In this document: one piece after another, positions 39,296 through 46,966 of the stretch
Numbering within the stretch: the first letter of the stretch is position 1
Layout of the letters: every line of letters starts with the position of its first letter
From: an uncultured Thiocystis sp.
Lineage (GTDB): Bacteria; Pseudomonadota; Gammaproteobacteria; Chromatiales; Chromatiaceae
Direction: 5' to 3'
Length of the DNA stretch: 47,972 nucleotides
NCBI RefSeq assembly: GCF_903866365.1
Contig: NZ_CAIPNF010000016.1
Coordinates: forward strand, 1-47,972
Translations under genes and position numbers: made by a program
Notes under the pieces: generated by a model
The model's input: the letters and a program-made list of their open reading frames with translations, nothing else
Told to the model about the DNA's origin: nothing
Databases searched by the model: none

Positions 39296-41326
39296 TCAGC
39301 CCAGACGCAATGTCCGTTTATAGAACTCCGGGATGGCGTCCGGGTCGGTCGTCATCAGAATGTGGTCGAGCAGTCGGGCCGGCACCCGGCCCTGTCGACC
39401 CATTTCAGCGAGTTGCAGGCGCAGCCCCTCCCAATAGAAAGCGCCGCCGGAGCCGTCGAAAAAGACCACCGGGCTGGTCTCGATGACACCGAGCTTCATG
39501 TCGGTGAGGGTGAGTCCGACCTCCTCCAGCGTGCCGACCCCGCCCACCAGAAAGAGATGAAAGCTGGCAATCTCGAACCAGCGCTGGCGGGCCTGACGGC
39601 TGCGTGCCTGAAAGGTCTGATAGAACTCGGCGGTCTGGTTGAGTTCCTGGTCGATGGTCTCGATGAAGCTCGACCCCACCATGAGTCCAAGTTTGTGGGC
39701 GGCGTCCGTCACCTGTTGCATGGCGCCCGGTCCGCCGCCGGTCAGGATGCCGATGTCGCTGCCGAACAGGTTTTTCAGATTGCCGAGCAGACGTTCGATC
39801 TGGTGGGCGGCGGCGTCGTTCAAGGGCTTGACCGAGCCATAGATCGCAAAGATCAGACAGGAGCGGAAACGATCGACCTTGTCCGGCGTGGTGAAATAGC
39901 CGCGCAAGCCCCGGAAGACATGCCGGACCACCTGGCCGCGCGATTCGTTGCACCAGAAGACCTCCAGTCCCAGGCCCTCGTAATCGGCGAGCCGACCATG
40001 GTCGCGGGAGGAGAGAAAGGGGCCGTGCTCGAAGGATGCGCGCCGGAAGACGATGCGGGCGACGCGCTGGCGTAGGGCGGCGGCGCAGATCTCGGTGTGT
40101 TCGATCAGATTCGGGAAATAGCCGAGCAGCAGGGTCGCGCGCGCGCCGTCCGGCAGATCCGCCAGGATCCGCGTCCCGTACTCGGTGTGCAGGTGCAGAT
40201 CCAGCCCTTCGGCGACCAGACCCGCCGCCAGATCGGTGCCCCCGCGCGGATCGCGCGGAACCCGCGGCTGGGTCCACACCTGATCGGGGTCCGCGCCATC
40301 CAATAAGGCGCGCGGCGCGCGGGTCACGGCCATCATCCGATGCGAATAGCGGTCAGTAACCGGGCTTGCCTCCAGCCGGTCGAAAATCGCCAGCAGCGAC
40401 TGGCAGGCCATGTCGCCGCTCCCTTCGCTGGGGCAGGGCAGGTCGTTAGCCGCGCTGGCGGGCGCGGTCTCGGCCGGCTCGGAGAGCGGCGGCGCGGGGA
40501 GGTTGTGGCCATGCCAGTACCGCGGCTTGGGTTTGAGCAGGATCGCCTCATGCACCGAGGCCGCGACGCTCGGATTGATGATGAGCTGCTCGGTGCGATT
40601 GACGAATTCCAGATAGACGTTGGTTCCGCGCGTGGAGACCGGGTCGAGGACCGTGGCCTGGAGATGGAAGCCCAGCGAATCGTCCAGGTTGCGCAGCACC
40701 ACATAGTGACGGTGCAGGAACATGGAGCAGGCGGTCACCAGGCCGTCCTTGGGCAACAGCTCGATATGGTCGACCGCTTCGCGGATTTGCAGCCGGTTGA
40801 GCAGATCCTTGCCGTCCGCGTGGGTCGCGATGGCGGTGACTTCCTCGGGGGTCAGGGGTTTCTGGAAGCGAAAGATCTGACGCTGCGGACGCAGGATCAG
40901 ATAACCGTTGCCGTCGAGCGAGAACCCGGCCGGGACTTGCAGTGCGTTCTCGCGAATCAATTGGTGGATGGCGGACGAACCGAGCCGGTTGTCCGTCGGG
41001 CAGAACACCAGCCGTCCGACCCGCAGTCCAGGTACCACGATGCGCTCCAGATGTTGCGCGATGCCATAGGAATGGATCGCGGCGGCGATGCGCAGTCGCA
41101 GGTCGCAGTGTCGACCGTTGAATTCGGATGTCCCAAGCGGAAGGATGTTGATGCCCATGCGCGCCAGCCGGCTGCGTGCCGCGAACACCAGGTCCGCTTC
41201 GCGATCGCCGACGAGGTCGCGAAAGGCCGTCGAGATGGCGAAACGTGCCGTGACGACGAAACCTTCGTCGTCCGTGTCGAGCAGAGCGGTGATCCAGCCG
41301 TCGTCGGTTTCGGGTGTCGCGTACAT
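39296..41326 (-). CDS. Large LOG-family nucleotide-binding protein with uncharacterised N-terminal half
   Basis: A 676-aa protein. Residues about 440-650 form a LOG (lysine-decarboxylase-like) Rossmann domain: IFAIYGSVKPLNDAAAHQ, GILTGGGPGAMQQVTDAA and LVGGVGTLEEVGLTLTDMK, a variant of the PGGxGTxxE motif with Val for Pro. LOG proteins release nucleobases or cleave nucleoside monophosphates. The first 430 residues (FVVTARFAISTAFRDLVGD, VVPGLRVGRLVFCPTDNRLG) are not recognised. It is longer than E. coli PpnN (454 aa) and has a different N terminus, so this name is not given. The start at 41326 is chosen because upstream codons overlap an unrelated gene. Confidence 0.75.
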   Translation of the reverse strand: MYATPETDDGWITALLDTDDEGFVVTARFAISTAFRDLVGDREADLVFAARSRLARMGINILPLGTSEFNGRHCDLRLRIAAAIHSYGIAQHLERIVVPGLRVGRLVFCPTDNRLGSSAIHQLIRENALQVPAGFSLDGNGYLILRPQRQIFRFQKPLTPEEVTAIATHADGKDLLNRLQIREAVDHIELLPKDGLVTACSMFLHRHYVVLRNLDDSLGFHLQATVLDPVSTRGTNVYLEFVNRTEQLIINPSVAASVHEAILLKPKPRYWHGHNLPAPPLSEPAETAPASAANDLPCPSEGSGDMACQSLLAIFDRLEASPVTDRYSHRMMAVTRAPRALLDGADPDQVWTQPRVPRDPRGGTDLAAGLVAEGLDLHLHTEYGTRILADLPDGARATLLLGYFPNLIEHTEICAAALRQRVARIVFRRASFEHGPFLSSRDHGRLADYEGLGLEVFWCNESRGQVVRHVFRGLRGYFTTPDKVDRFRSCLIFAIYGSVKPLNDAAAHQIERLLGNLKNLFGSDIGILTGGGPGAMQQVTDAAHKLGLMVGSSFIETIDQELNQTAEFYQTFQARSRQARQRWFEIASFHLFLVGGVGTLEEVGLTLTDMKLGVIETSPVVFFDGSGGAFYWEGLRLQLAEMGRQGRVPARLLDHILMTTDPDAIPEFYKRTLRLG

Positions 41327-41432
41327 CGTGGGTGTCTCGGAAGCGCGGTTGGTTATGGGATGCTCATGGAGCGGGCTGCCGAGCGTATCACAGGGCGTCT
41401 TGAAAATGCCCCGTAACCCAACTGCCGCCGAG

Positions 41433-42248
41433 TCAGCCCGCAAAAAACCGTGCCAACCAACTCTGGTTCTGTCTTCCTGCATCCTTCTGTCGTGTCGGCC
41501 GCCGCAGTGCGGGAGGAAGGGGAATATCCATGGGCGCCAGGTTTGCGATGATGGCCTGCGGGCGACCCAATACCAGCAGATGAGCTTCCTCGGCACCGAT
41601 CCAACGCTCGGCGGCGACTCGCCCTTCGTCCAGGAGCGGTGCGCGATGCTTGGTATCATGCGCATCCGTGGCGAGGATATGCACCAGGCCATCGTCCAGG
41701 AAGCGCTCGGACCAATAGGTTGGGTTGCGTCCGAAACGGCCCGTCAACGCCCCCGCGGTCAGTTGGATCCAGGCACCGCCACGGACGGCGTCGACGAACC
41801 AATCATAGTGATCGTCATCGAGCCAGGTGAGTCTTTCGGGGTGCGTGATCACCGGGACATAACCGGCCGCCAGCACATCGAAAAGCAAACTGGCGAAACC
41901 CGCGGGGACCGTGTGGTGGGGAGGTTCGAAGAGGCAATAGCGGGAGCCGTGCAGTGTGGGCATGTGCCCCGAGCGAAGGCCGTTGACCATTTCCGGAACG
42001 ATTTGTATGTCCGCGCCGTAGGTGATCTCAAGCGCAATGTCGGCCTCCTGGAGTTCCCTTTGCAGCTTCTCGACATGGTGTTTGATGGCTTCGCCGGTAT
42101 TGTCGAAGAGACCCGGGTAAATGTGCGGGGTACAGGCGGTCATGGTGATGCCGTCAGCGACTGCAATGCGCGCCATGGCAAGCGCCGTTTCAAGATCCCT
42201 CGCGCCATCGTCGATGGCGGGAAGCAGATGGCAGTGAAGATCGATCAT
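41433..42248 (-). CDS. CpsB/CapC/YwqE-type PHP-family tyrosine-protein phosphatase
   Basis: A 271-aa metal-dependent phosphatase of the PHP superfamily. Metal ligands are seen in MIDLHCHLLPAIDDGA, ACTPHIYPG, GADIQIVPEM, VITHPERL and ILATDAHD. In Gram-positives CpsB/YwqE removes phosphate from the tyrosine kinase controlling capsule export; Gram-negative homologs sit in polysaccharide loci. Together with the nearby glycosyltransferase and the polysaccharide-related fragments downstream it points to envelope polysaccharide control. No matching tyrosine kinase gene is in the window. Confidence 0.87.
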   Translation of the reverse strand: MIDLHCHLLPAIDDGARDLETALAMARIAVADGITMTACTPHIYPGLFDNTGEAIKHHVEKLQRELQEADIALEITYGADIQIVPEMVNGLRSGHMPTLHGSRYCLFEPPHHTVPAGFASLLFDVLAAGYVPVITHPERLTWLDDDHYDWFVDAVRGGAWIQLTAGALTGRFGRNPTYWSERFLDDGLVHILATDAHDTKHRAPLLDEGRVAAERWIGAEEAHLLVLGRPQAIIANLAPMDIPLPPALRRPTRQKDAGRQNQSWLARFFAG

Positions 42249-42407
42249 ATGTTCTCATCAACGGATTCGCATTCAGGGATGGCTGCCGCGTCCTTGATAG
42301 AAAAAATCAAAGAACACCTCGGAGAATCCAAGCGAGGACGCCCATGTCCAAGTCTACGCCGGTGCCGTTGCGATTTCCTCCCGCCGACGGCAGCAATGCT
42401 TCAAGCC

Positions 42408-43834
42408 GGACGGGGCATTCGCCCCATAAGCGCCAACTTAACCGCACCGTTGACGCTCTTGTGCATTCATCATCTGAATGACCCTGGCCGGAAGGGTTTG
42501 CAAGCGGCGGCGGCGCGGACGTTCCTTGAGCACGTCGAGGCAGGCGTTCCATTGCTCGGCGCACCACTGTTGAGCGTCGAGAATCCAGCCATCGACCTCT
42601 TGGCGAACGATCGCCAGCCGCCGCCACGGGGTCAGGCGACGCGGTCGATCCAGCGGGTCGATGCCGCCCGTGGCATGACGCTGGGCGCGTCGCTCGATGA
42701 CCCGTGCATCAAGCCATTTTCCCCGGATCCAGACCTCGCCTCAGCGACTGTTTTGCGGGGTGCGCAGGGTATCGAGATCAAGCCGCGACTGGAGCCGCTT
42801 GAACGCCAGCGCCACTGGCCAGCGGCAGCGGGACAACGCCAACACCGTGGGGCCATCCAAGGTCTCGGGAGCCACCGTGGTGAAGACCATGACCCAGCCG
42901 GCCAGAAACCGGGTGGCGTCACTCGGGGTTCGCCCGTTGCGTTGAGCCGTTTTTCGGCACCGCCGCCGGGCGGCCTCCGCCGCCTCCGGCGGGAGACGCA
43001 CCGCGTACCGCCAACCCGGTCCGCTCGCCTGCGGCGCGCGCCGCCACACCGGGAGACGGATCGTGTCGTCCGTGCAGGCGCGCAGAGACGCCGCGACCTC
43101 CAACCGCACCGCCGCCGGATCGAACACGTCCGCCTCCCCTGAGCGGGCAAACACGGGCATCGCCGTGGGGTTCACGCGCACGATCGCCTCCACGCCACGC
43201 GCGCACCGATCGAGAATCACCTGCGGCTGATGGTCGCCTCGGTCCACGAGTACGCTGTCTCCGGCCTGCCACGGATACCGCGCCAGGCTTTCCCCGCCAT
43301 CCGCTCCGGTCACGTCCACCGCGTGCACGGTCATGTGGGTTCAATCCAGTGCCAGATGCACCCGATCGTCCGTTCCCTGCGCACCTGACCCTTGCCGCGA
43401 CGACCCATCGACGATCGGCAACCGCCATCCGGTCAAGGGGGTCTGCGTGGCGGGGAACATCGTGTGCAGCAACGCCTTCAGCCAGGGGCCGCAGGCTCGC
43501 AAGCGCTGGTGGATCGCGGTCTCGGCGAGGCGTTCCTCCAGCCGCGTGAAGCTCCCGGCGGTGGTTCGCAGGGCTTGGTCGAGCCCGCAATACAGCATCA
43601 CGACCTGCAGCAGTTGCGCCGGCGTCTTGAGCTTGCGCGGGCGTACGAATGCCTTGAACTCACGCGCCATCGTCGCGTACTCGGGTGGCAATTCCTTCAG
43701 AAAGGCTTCAAACGCAAGATCGACGGGCTGGGAGGCGCGGAGCATGGCGGCAAAATGCCCAACAGATCGCGCCTCTCTACGGATTTTCAAGGGCTTTCCG
43801 GCTATGTTGGCGCCTATGGGTGAATACCCCGTCC
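42408..43834 (-). mobile_element. IS4-family insertion sequence, inactivated
   Basis: About 1,427 bp bounded by long imperfect inverted repeats. The left end (42408-42437) starts GGACGGGGCATTCGCCCC. The reverse complement of the right end (43806-43834) starts GGACGGGGTATTCACCCA, and both continue to GCGCCAAC. No convincing target duplication was found in the immediate flanks, so the exact outer boundaries are uncertain by a few bases. Confidence 0.75.
42438..43745 (-). pseudogene. IS4-family transposase with two in-frame stop codons
   Basis: A continuous reading of 435 codons interrupted by TGA at 43341-43343 and again at 42741-42743, without frameshift. Landmarks of the DDE core are WRLPIVDGSSRQGSG (first Asp), SVLVDRGDHQPQVI (second Asp) and CRWPVALAFKRLQSRLDL, the Y-x2-R-W/E-type region. 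After the second stop the frame continues WIRGKWLDARVIERRAQR to a TAA at 42438. Both interruptions could be single-base changes, so decay is recent or the stops are read through; decay is the simpler reading. Confidence 0.8.
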
Positions 43835-43923
43835 CGCCTGGAAAGAAGAACATCGCGCCTAGTTCGCCAGAATGCAGAAAACAATTCGAGCCTGGAGCCT
43901 TTTCTTACAACCGAGGATTTTTG

Positions 43924-44142
43924 ATGAAAGGTGAATTCACAGCGATTATCGAGGCGGCCCCGGAAGGTGGATTTTGGGCGATTTGCCCGGAGATACCTGG
44001 CGCGAATGGACAAGGAGAGACGCTAGAGGAAACCAAGGAGAGTCTGCGACAAGCCATCGAAATGATCCTGGAGGACCGCACCTCGGATATCCTGCGTGGA
44101 CTTCCACAGGATGCCATTCGCGACACAGTCGCCATTAGATGA
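43924..44142 (+). CDS. HicB-family antitoxin (orphan)
   Basis: A 72-aa HicB-like protein: FTAIIEAAPEGGFWAICPEI, then PGANGQGETLEETKESL and AIEMILEDRTSDILRGLP, the partial RNase-H fold of type II HicAB systems. The usual partner HicA, a small double-stranded-RNA-binding-like mRNA interferase, would follow with a 4-base overlap. Here the overlapping ATG opens a frame that does not continue as HicA but runs into a NeuB fragment. GAGG precedes the ATG. If expressed it has no toxin to neutralise at this locus. Confidence 0.82.
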   Translation: MKGEFTAIIEAAPEGGFWAICPEIPGANGQGETLEETKESLRQAIEMILEDRTSDILRGLPQDAIRDTVAIR

Positions 44143-44393
44143 AACGGCTTTTCCTGGAGAGAAAGTTGCGAATCGCCGGACGCCAATCAAGCGAGCAGGG
44201 AAACGTTAAATTCCGCCGCTCGCTGTATTTCGTCAAGGATTTGAAGGCCGGCGATATCATTACCCCAGAAGCGATCCGCAGCGTCCGCCCAGGATTTGGC
44301 GCCGCGCCGAAGTATTTGGAGGAGATTGTGGGGCGACGGGTGACGTTGGATGTGGGGGCGAATACGCCGGTGCGGAGATCGAATATTGGATAG
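44139..44393 (+). pseudogene. NeuB/PseI (sialic or pseudaminic acid synthase) C-terminal SAF-domain fragment
   Basis: An 84-codon frame starting in the hicB stop (ATGA). From about residue 20 it reads EQGNVKFRRSLYFVKDLKAG, DIITPEAIRSVRPGFG and APKYLEEIVGRRVTLDV, the antifreeze-like SAF domain that closes N-acetylneuraminate and pseudaminic acid synthases. The preceding TIM-barrel catalytic domain is gone. The first residues (MKR) may be all that is left of hicA. The product cannot be a synthase. Confidence 0.75.
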
Positions 44394-44416
44394 TGCGTTC
44401 CTGTATAGAATCGTCG

Positions 44417-44442
44417 GATGGGCAAAGTGCGGCGTGCCCATC
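44417..44442 (+). terminator. Hairpin, possible weak terminator
   Basis: GATGGGCA and TGCCCATC form a perfect 8-bp stem around a 10-base loop, followed only by TTTGACG, so the U-tract is short. It could equally be a dispersed palindromic repeat. The rest of 44394-44534 shows no gene. Confidence 0.4.
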
Positions 44443-44534
44443 TTTGACGCGCCGTAGGCATGCGATGGGCTACAATGCAGTCCGTCTTTGTCACGAAACA
44501 TTGATCTGAACGCACCTTGAAAACCGCCGCGCCG

Positions 44535-45497
44535 ATGAGCCACGATCAGAATTTCAAGAATCTCATCCTCGACTACCCACGCGAGGCCGTGCGTTTTTTT
44601 GCCGCCGCGGAAGCCATGCAGGTCGATCAGAACGCACGGATCATTCCCATTCGCGAGGAACAACTCAAAGCGCGTTTGAGCGAACGTTTTCGCGAACTGG
44701 ACACCCCGCTGCTGGTGGAATGGCCCGATGGACGAAGGGAGGCGCTGCTGTTCGTGTTCGAAGAAGAAACCGACCCCCGCCGGTTCTCGATTCATCGGCT
44801 TGCCCATTATTGTCTGGATCTCGCCGAGCTGTTCGCCACCGACCGCGTCGTCCCGATCGTCATTTTTCTGCATCCGGGCTGTTTTCCGACCCAACTCAGT
44901 CTGGGCGGCGACGCCCATCGCTATCTGGAATTTTGCTATCTCGCTTATGCGCTCTTCCAAACGCCCGCGCGGGCCTACTTCGACAGTCCCAATCTCGTCG
45001 CCCGTCTCAATCTACCCAACATGGCCTATGCCCCGGCGGACAAAATCGAGGTCTATGCGCAGGCCGTGCGCGGCCTGCTGGAACTGGAGCAAGACCCGGA
45101 ACGACAGCTCAAATATCTCGATTTTATCGACATCTACGCCCACCTGGATGAGAATGAGCGCGTCATTTATCAGCAACGTTATGCCCGGGAGGCAGCCACG
45201 ATGAGCGGATTTGCCGAGCGTTTTATTCAACAAGGCGAAGCGAAAGGACGTCAGGAAGGACGCCAGGAAGGACGCCAGGAAGGACGCCAGGAAGGACGTC
45301 AGGAAGGCCGCCAGGAAGAAGGCGCGTTGATCCTCACGCAGTTACTGACACTCAAATTCGGCCCGGTCAGCGATGCCGTGCGGCAACGTCTGCAAGGCGC
45401 CGATCCTGACACGCTGCTACGCTGGTCGGCACGGGTACTCGCGGCAAGCGGTTTAGAGGACGTTTTCTCTGAGACCGAGGATCTGTCGGATGGATAA
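44535..45497 (+). CDS. Rpn-like / DUF4351 PD-(D/E)XK nuclease-family protein
   Basis: A 320-aa protein of the family related to recombination-promoting nucleases and transposase_31. It starts MSHDQNFKNLILDYPREAVR and has a restriction-like core: LLVEWPDGRREALLFVFEEE supplies the acidic residues, followed by RFSIHRLAHYCLDLAEL. A C-terminal DUF4351 region (LILTQLLTLKFGPVSDAVRQ) closes it. Between them is a run of six GRQE-type repeats (residues about 238-261) encoded by a 12-bp tandem repeat that can vary in number. A TTG at 44517 would add six residues. Members of this family are patchy and mobile. The target is unknown. Confidence 0.78.
   Translation: MSHDQNFKNLILDYPREAVRFFAAAEAMQVDQNARIIPIREEQLKARLSERFRELDTPLLVEWPDGRREALLFVFEEETDPRRFSIHRLAHYCLDLAELFATDRVVPIVIFLHPGCFPTQLSLGGDAHRYLEFCYLAYALFQTPARAYFDSPNLVARLNLPNMAYAPADKIEVYAQAVRGLLELEQDPERQLKYLDFIDIYAHLDENERVIYQQRYAREAATMSGFAERFIQQGEAKGRQEGRQEGRQEGRQEGRQEGRQEEGALILTQLLTLKFGPVSDAVRQRLQGADPDTLLRWSARVLAASGLEDVFSETEDLSDG
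45246..45317. repeat. In-frame 12-bp tandem repeat, 6 units
   Basis: Six units of GGACGYCAGGAA (the last GGCCGCCAGGAA) inside the Rpn-like gene, coding for Gly-Arg-Gln-Glu each time. The unit is a multiple of three, so copy-number change keeps the frame. Confidence 0.95.
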
Positions 45498-45538
45498 CGG
45501 TTCCCACTCGTTCCCACGCTCCCGCGTGAGAATGCCGT

Positions 45539-45615
45539 CGCACCGCTCCAGCGGTGCGTGTCGGCAACGCGACGCTGGAGCGTCGCGACCTGCTCCCACG
45601 CCGGAGCGTGGGAGC
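45539..45615. repeat. Three consecutive perfect hairpins
   Basis: Within 77 bases three perfect stems follow each other: a 9-bp stem at 45539-45558 (CGCACCGCT/AGCGGTGCG), a 9-bp stem at 45568-45587 (CGCGACGCT/AGCGTCGCG) and a 10-bp stem at 45592-45615 (GCTCCCACGC/GCGTGGGAGC). Part of the third (GCCGGAGCGTGGGAGCGAG) recurs at about 45760-45778. The gap 45498-45836 contains no gene apart from this. Confidence 0.92.
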
Positions 45616-45780
45616 GAGCAAAAATTGTTTCTGACAAACCCGGTGTCAATTCGTGTTGACCGGAAAGTGCCAAGACGCAAGCGGTCAAGTCGACATCTCC
45701 TTAACTTCTTGAAAAGAAGTCGGAAAATATGTTTTTAGGCTTAACTTAATGGCAGTGACGCCGGAGCGTGGGAGCGAGAA

Positions 45781-45814
45781 AGAGAAGGAAAACGTGGTCT
45801 GTCCCGGTTTCTCC
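45781..45814 (+). repeat. Dispersed repeat, copy A (GAAGGAAAACGTGGTCTGTC type)
   Basis: First of three copies of a conserved stretch centred on GAAAACGTGGTCTGTCCCGG; the others are at 47461-47506 and 47577-47622. It sits directly upstream of the first antitoxin-like gene. Confidence 0.85.
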
Positions 45815-45836
45815 CGCGAAACAGGATGACACACCG

Positions 45837-46070
45837 ATGAATGCAATCGAATTTCAGGCCGTTGCCCACGACGGTGTTCTCGACATTCCGCCTGAGCATC
45901 GCCGTTTACTGGATGGCAAAACGGTGCGCGTTGTCCTGGTGGATGCCGAGGTCCAGGGCTCCGGCGGCCACCAGACCCTCTTTACGCGCCTGCGACAGGT
46001 GCGCGTCCAGGGGCCGATTGACCTCTCGGCCAACCATGACGCCTACATCGTTGGCGAACGGGATGTCTGA
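45837..46070 (+). CDS. Putative antitoxin of a VapBC-type pair
   Basis: A 77-aa protein: MNAIEFQAVAHDGVLDIPPE, then RRLLDGKTVRVVLVDAE, a layout typical of small AbrB-like or DUF104-like antitoxins that precede PIN toxins. Its stop codon overlaps the start of the PIN gene by 8 bases. The family assignment is by layout and context, not by a firm motif. The downstream toxin is frameshifted. Confidence 0.6.
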   Translation: MNAIEFQAVAHDGVLDIPPEHRRLLDGKTVRVVLVDAEVQGSGGHQTLFTRLRQVRVQGPIDLSANHDAYIVGERDV

Positions 46071-46465
46071 GTCTGTTTTCGTCGATACCGGCTACATCCT
46101 CGCGCTGGTCAACGAAAACGATCAACATCATGCCGAGGCGCTGGCGTTTTCGGAACGGTTTGACGGACAGCCGGTTGTCGTGACGGATGCCGTGCTGCTG
46201 GAGATCGGCAATGCGTTATCCCGAATGGATCGCAACGCCGCTGTACAGATCATCCAGGATCTCCGCGACGCTCCAGGCGCGACCGTGGTGAACCTGAACC
46301 CCGAGTTGTTAGTCGGCGCTTAATCTGTATCGGCGCCACATCGATAAGCAGTGGGGACTGGTCGATTGCGTCTCCTTCGTTGTCATGCGCCGTTTAGGTT
46401 TGACGACCGCGCTCGCCTTCGACCAGCACTTCGTCCAGGCTGGGTTCCTCTCACCTCGATTCTGA
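46063..46465 (+). pseudogene. PIN-domain (VapC-like) ribonuclease, frameshifted
   Basis: The start reads MSESVFVDTGYILALVNEND with the first catalytic Asp, and VVTDAVLLEIGNALSR with the Glu, then ends at a TAA at 46321. From about 46316 a different frame continues the family without a gap: ALNLYRRHIDKQWGLVDCVS and ALAFDQHFVQAGFLSPRF, with the third and fourth acidic residues, to a TGA at 46465. A single insertion or deletion near 46310-46318 explains this. A sequencing error is possible; otherwise the toxin lacks half its active site. Confidence 0.8.
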
Positions 46466-46488
46466 CGCTGGAATACTTGGGAATATGC

Positions 46489-46523
46489 AATGGGAGACCT
46501 GACCCGTTCCTTCCAACGAATAG
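46489..46523 (+). repeat. Dispersed repeat, GGGAGACCTGACCCGTTCC type, copy 1
   Basis: About 35 bases (AATGGGAGACCTGACCCG, TTCCTTCCAACGAATAG) that recur identically at 47551-47585, where they are followed by the GAAGGAAAACG repeat. Here they are followed instead by the 21-bp inverted repeat element. Confidence 0.9.
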
Positions 46524-46527
46524 TTTC

Positions 46528-46671
46528 GTAGGGTACGCATCGCGTACCGTTCAGCGAATAAAAAACCGCCGTGTTTCGGGAAGAAACACGGCGGTTGAAT
46601 CAAGCGATCCGTTTATCCAAGTGGCGTCCGTGCCGTTTGCGAGGGTGTAAGGTACGCGATGCGTACCCTAC
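46528..46671. repeat. 144-bp element with perfect 21-bp terminal inverted repeats
   Basis: The left arm 46528-46548 starts GTAGGGTACGCATCG; the right arm 46651-46671 is its exact reverse complement, ending CGATGCGTACCCTAC. Inside is a strong 14-bp hairpin at 46564-46596. No coding capacity of note. The layout resembles a miniature inverted-repeat element placed between two toxin-antitoxin modules. Confidence 0.92.
46559..46596 (-). terminator. Rho-independent terminator-like hairpin (minus strand)
   Basis: A perfect 14-bp stem (AACCGCCGTGTTTC / GAAACACGGCGGTT) with a 5-base loop. On the minus strand the stem is followed by a T-run ending in ATTC, a classic intrinsic terminator. All genes to the right are on the plus strand, so it terminates no visible gene and probably belongs to the surrounding inverted-repeat element. 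Confidence 0.7.
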
Positions 46672-46714
46672 CTGGCTGATAAGCCCCGGTTTTCCCACTT
46701 CAGGAAACAAAATC

Positions 46715-46966
46715 ATGCAAATCGCCATCAACCTACCGAATGATTTCGTCGAAATGCAGACGGCGAGTGTCATCGAACGCGAAATGCGCGCAAGTTACGC
46801 CCTCGCGCTGTTCAAGGCGGGACGGATAACATTGTCTAAAGGTGCCCAACTGGCCGACTTGACGGTCCATGACTTCATGAAGTCATGTAAGGATAGCCAG
46901 ATACCAGTCATCGACATGACCAGGGAAGAACTGATGGAGGATCTTGAATCCATGAGGCAAGCATGA
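46715..46966 (+). CDS. UPF0175-family antitoxin
   Basis: An 83-aa protein: MQIAINLPNDFVEMQTA, then EREMRASYALALFKAGRI and LSKGAQLADLTVHDFMKSCK, a small helix-turn-helix protein of the UPF0175 family. It overlaps the downstream DUF3368 gene by 4 bases (ATGA). The pair is a common antitoxin-toxin layout. Confidence 0.82.
   Translation: MQIAINLPNDFVEMQTASVIEREMRASYALALFKAGRITLSKGAQLADLTVHDFMKSCKDSQIPVIDMTREELMEDLESMRQA

Noticed and set aside
39296-41326. Calling the LOG protein PpnN/YgdH
   Set aside because: Its length (676 against 454 aa) and N-terminal sequence do not fit; only the LOG core is shared.
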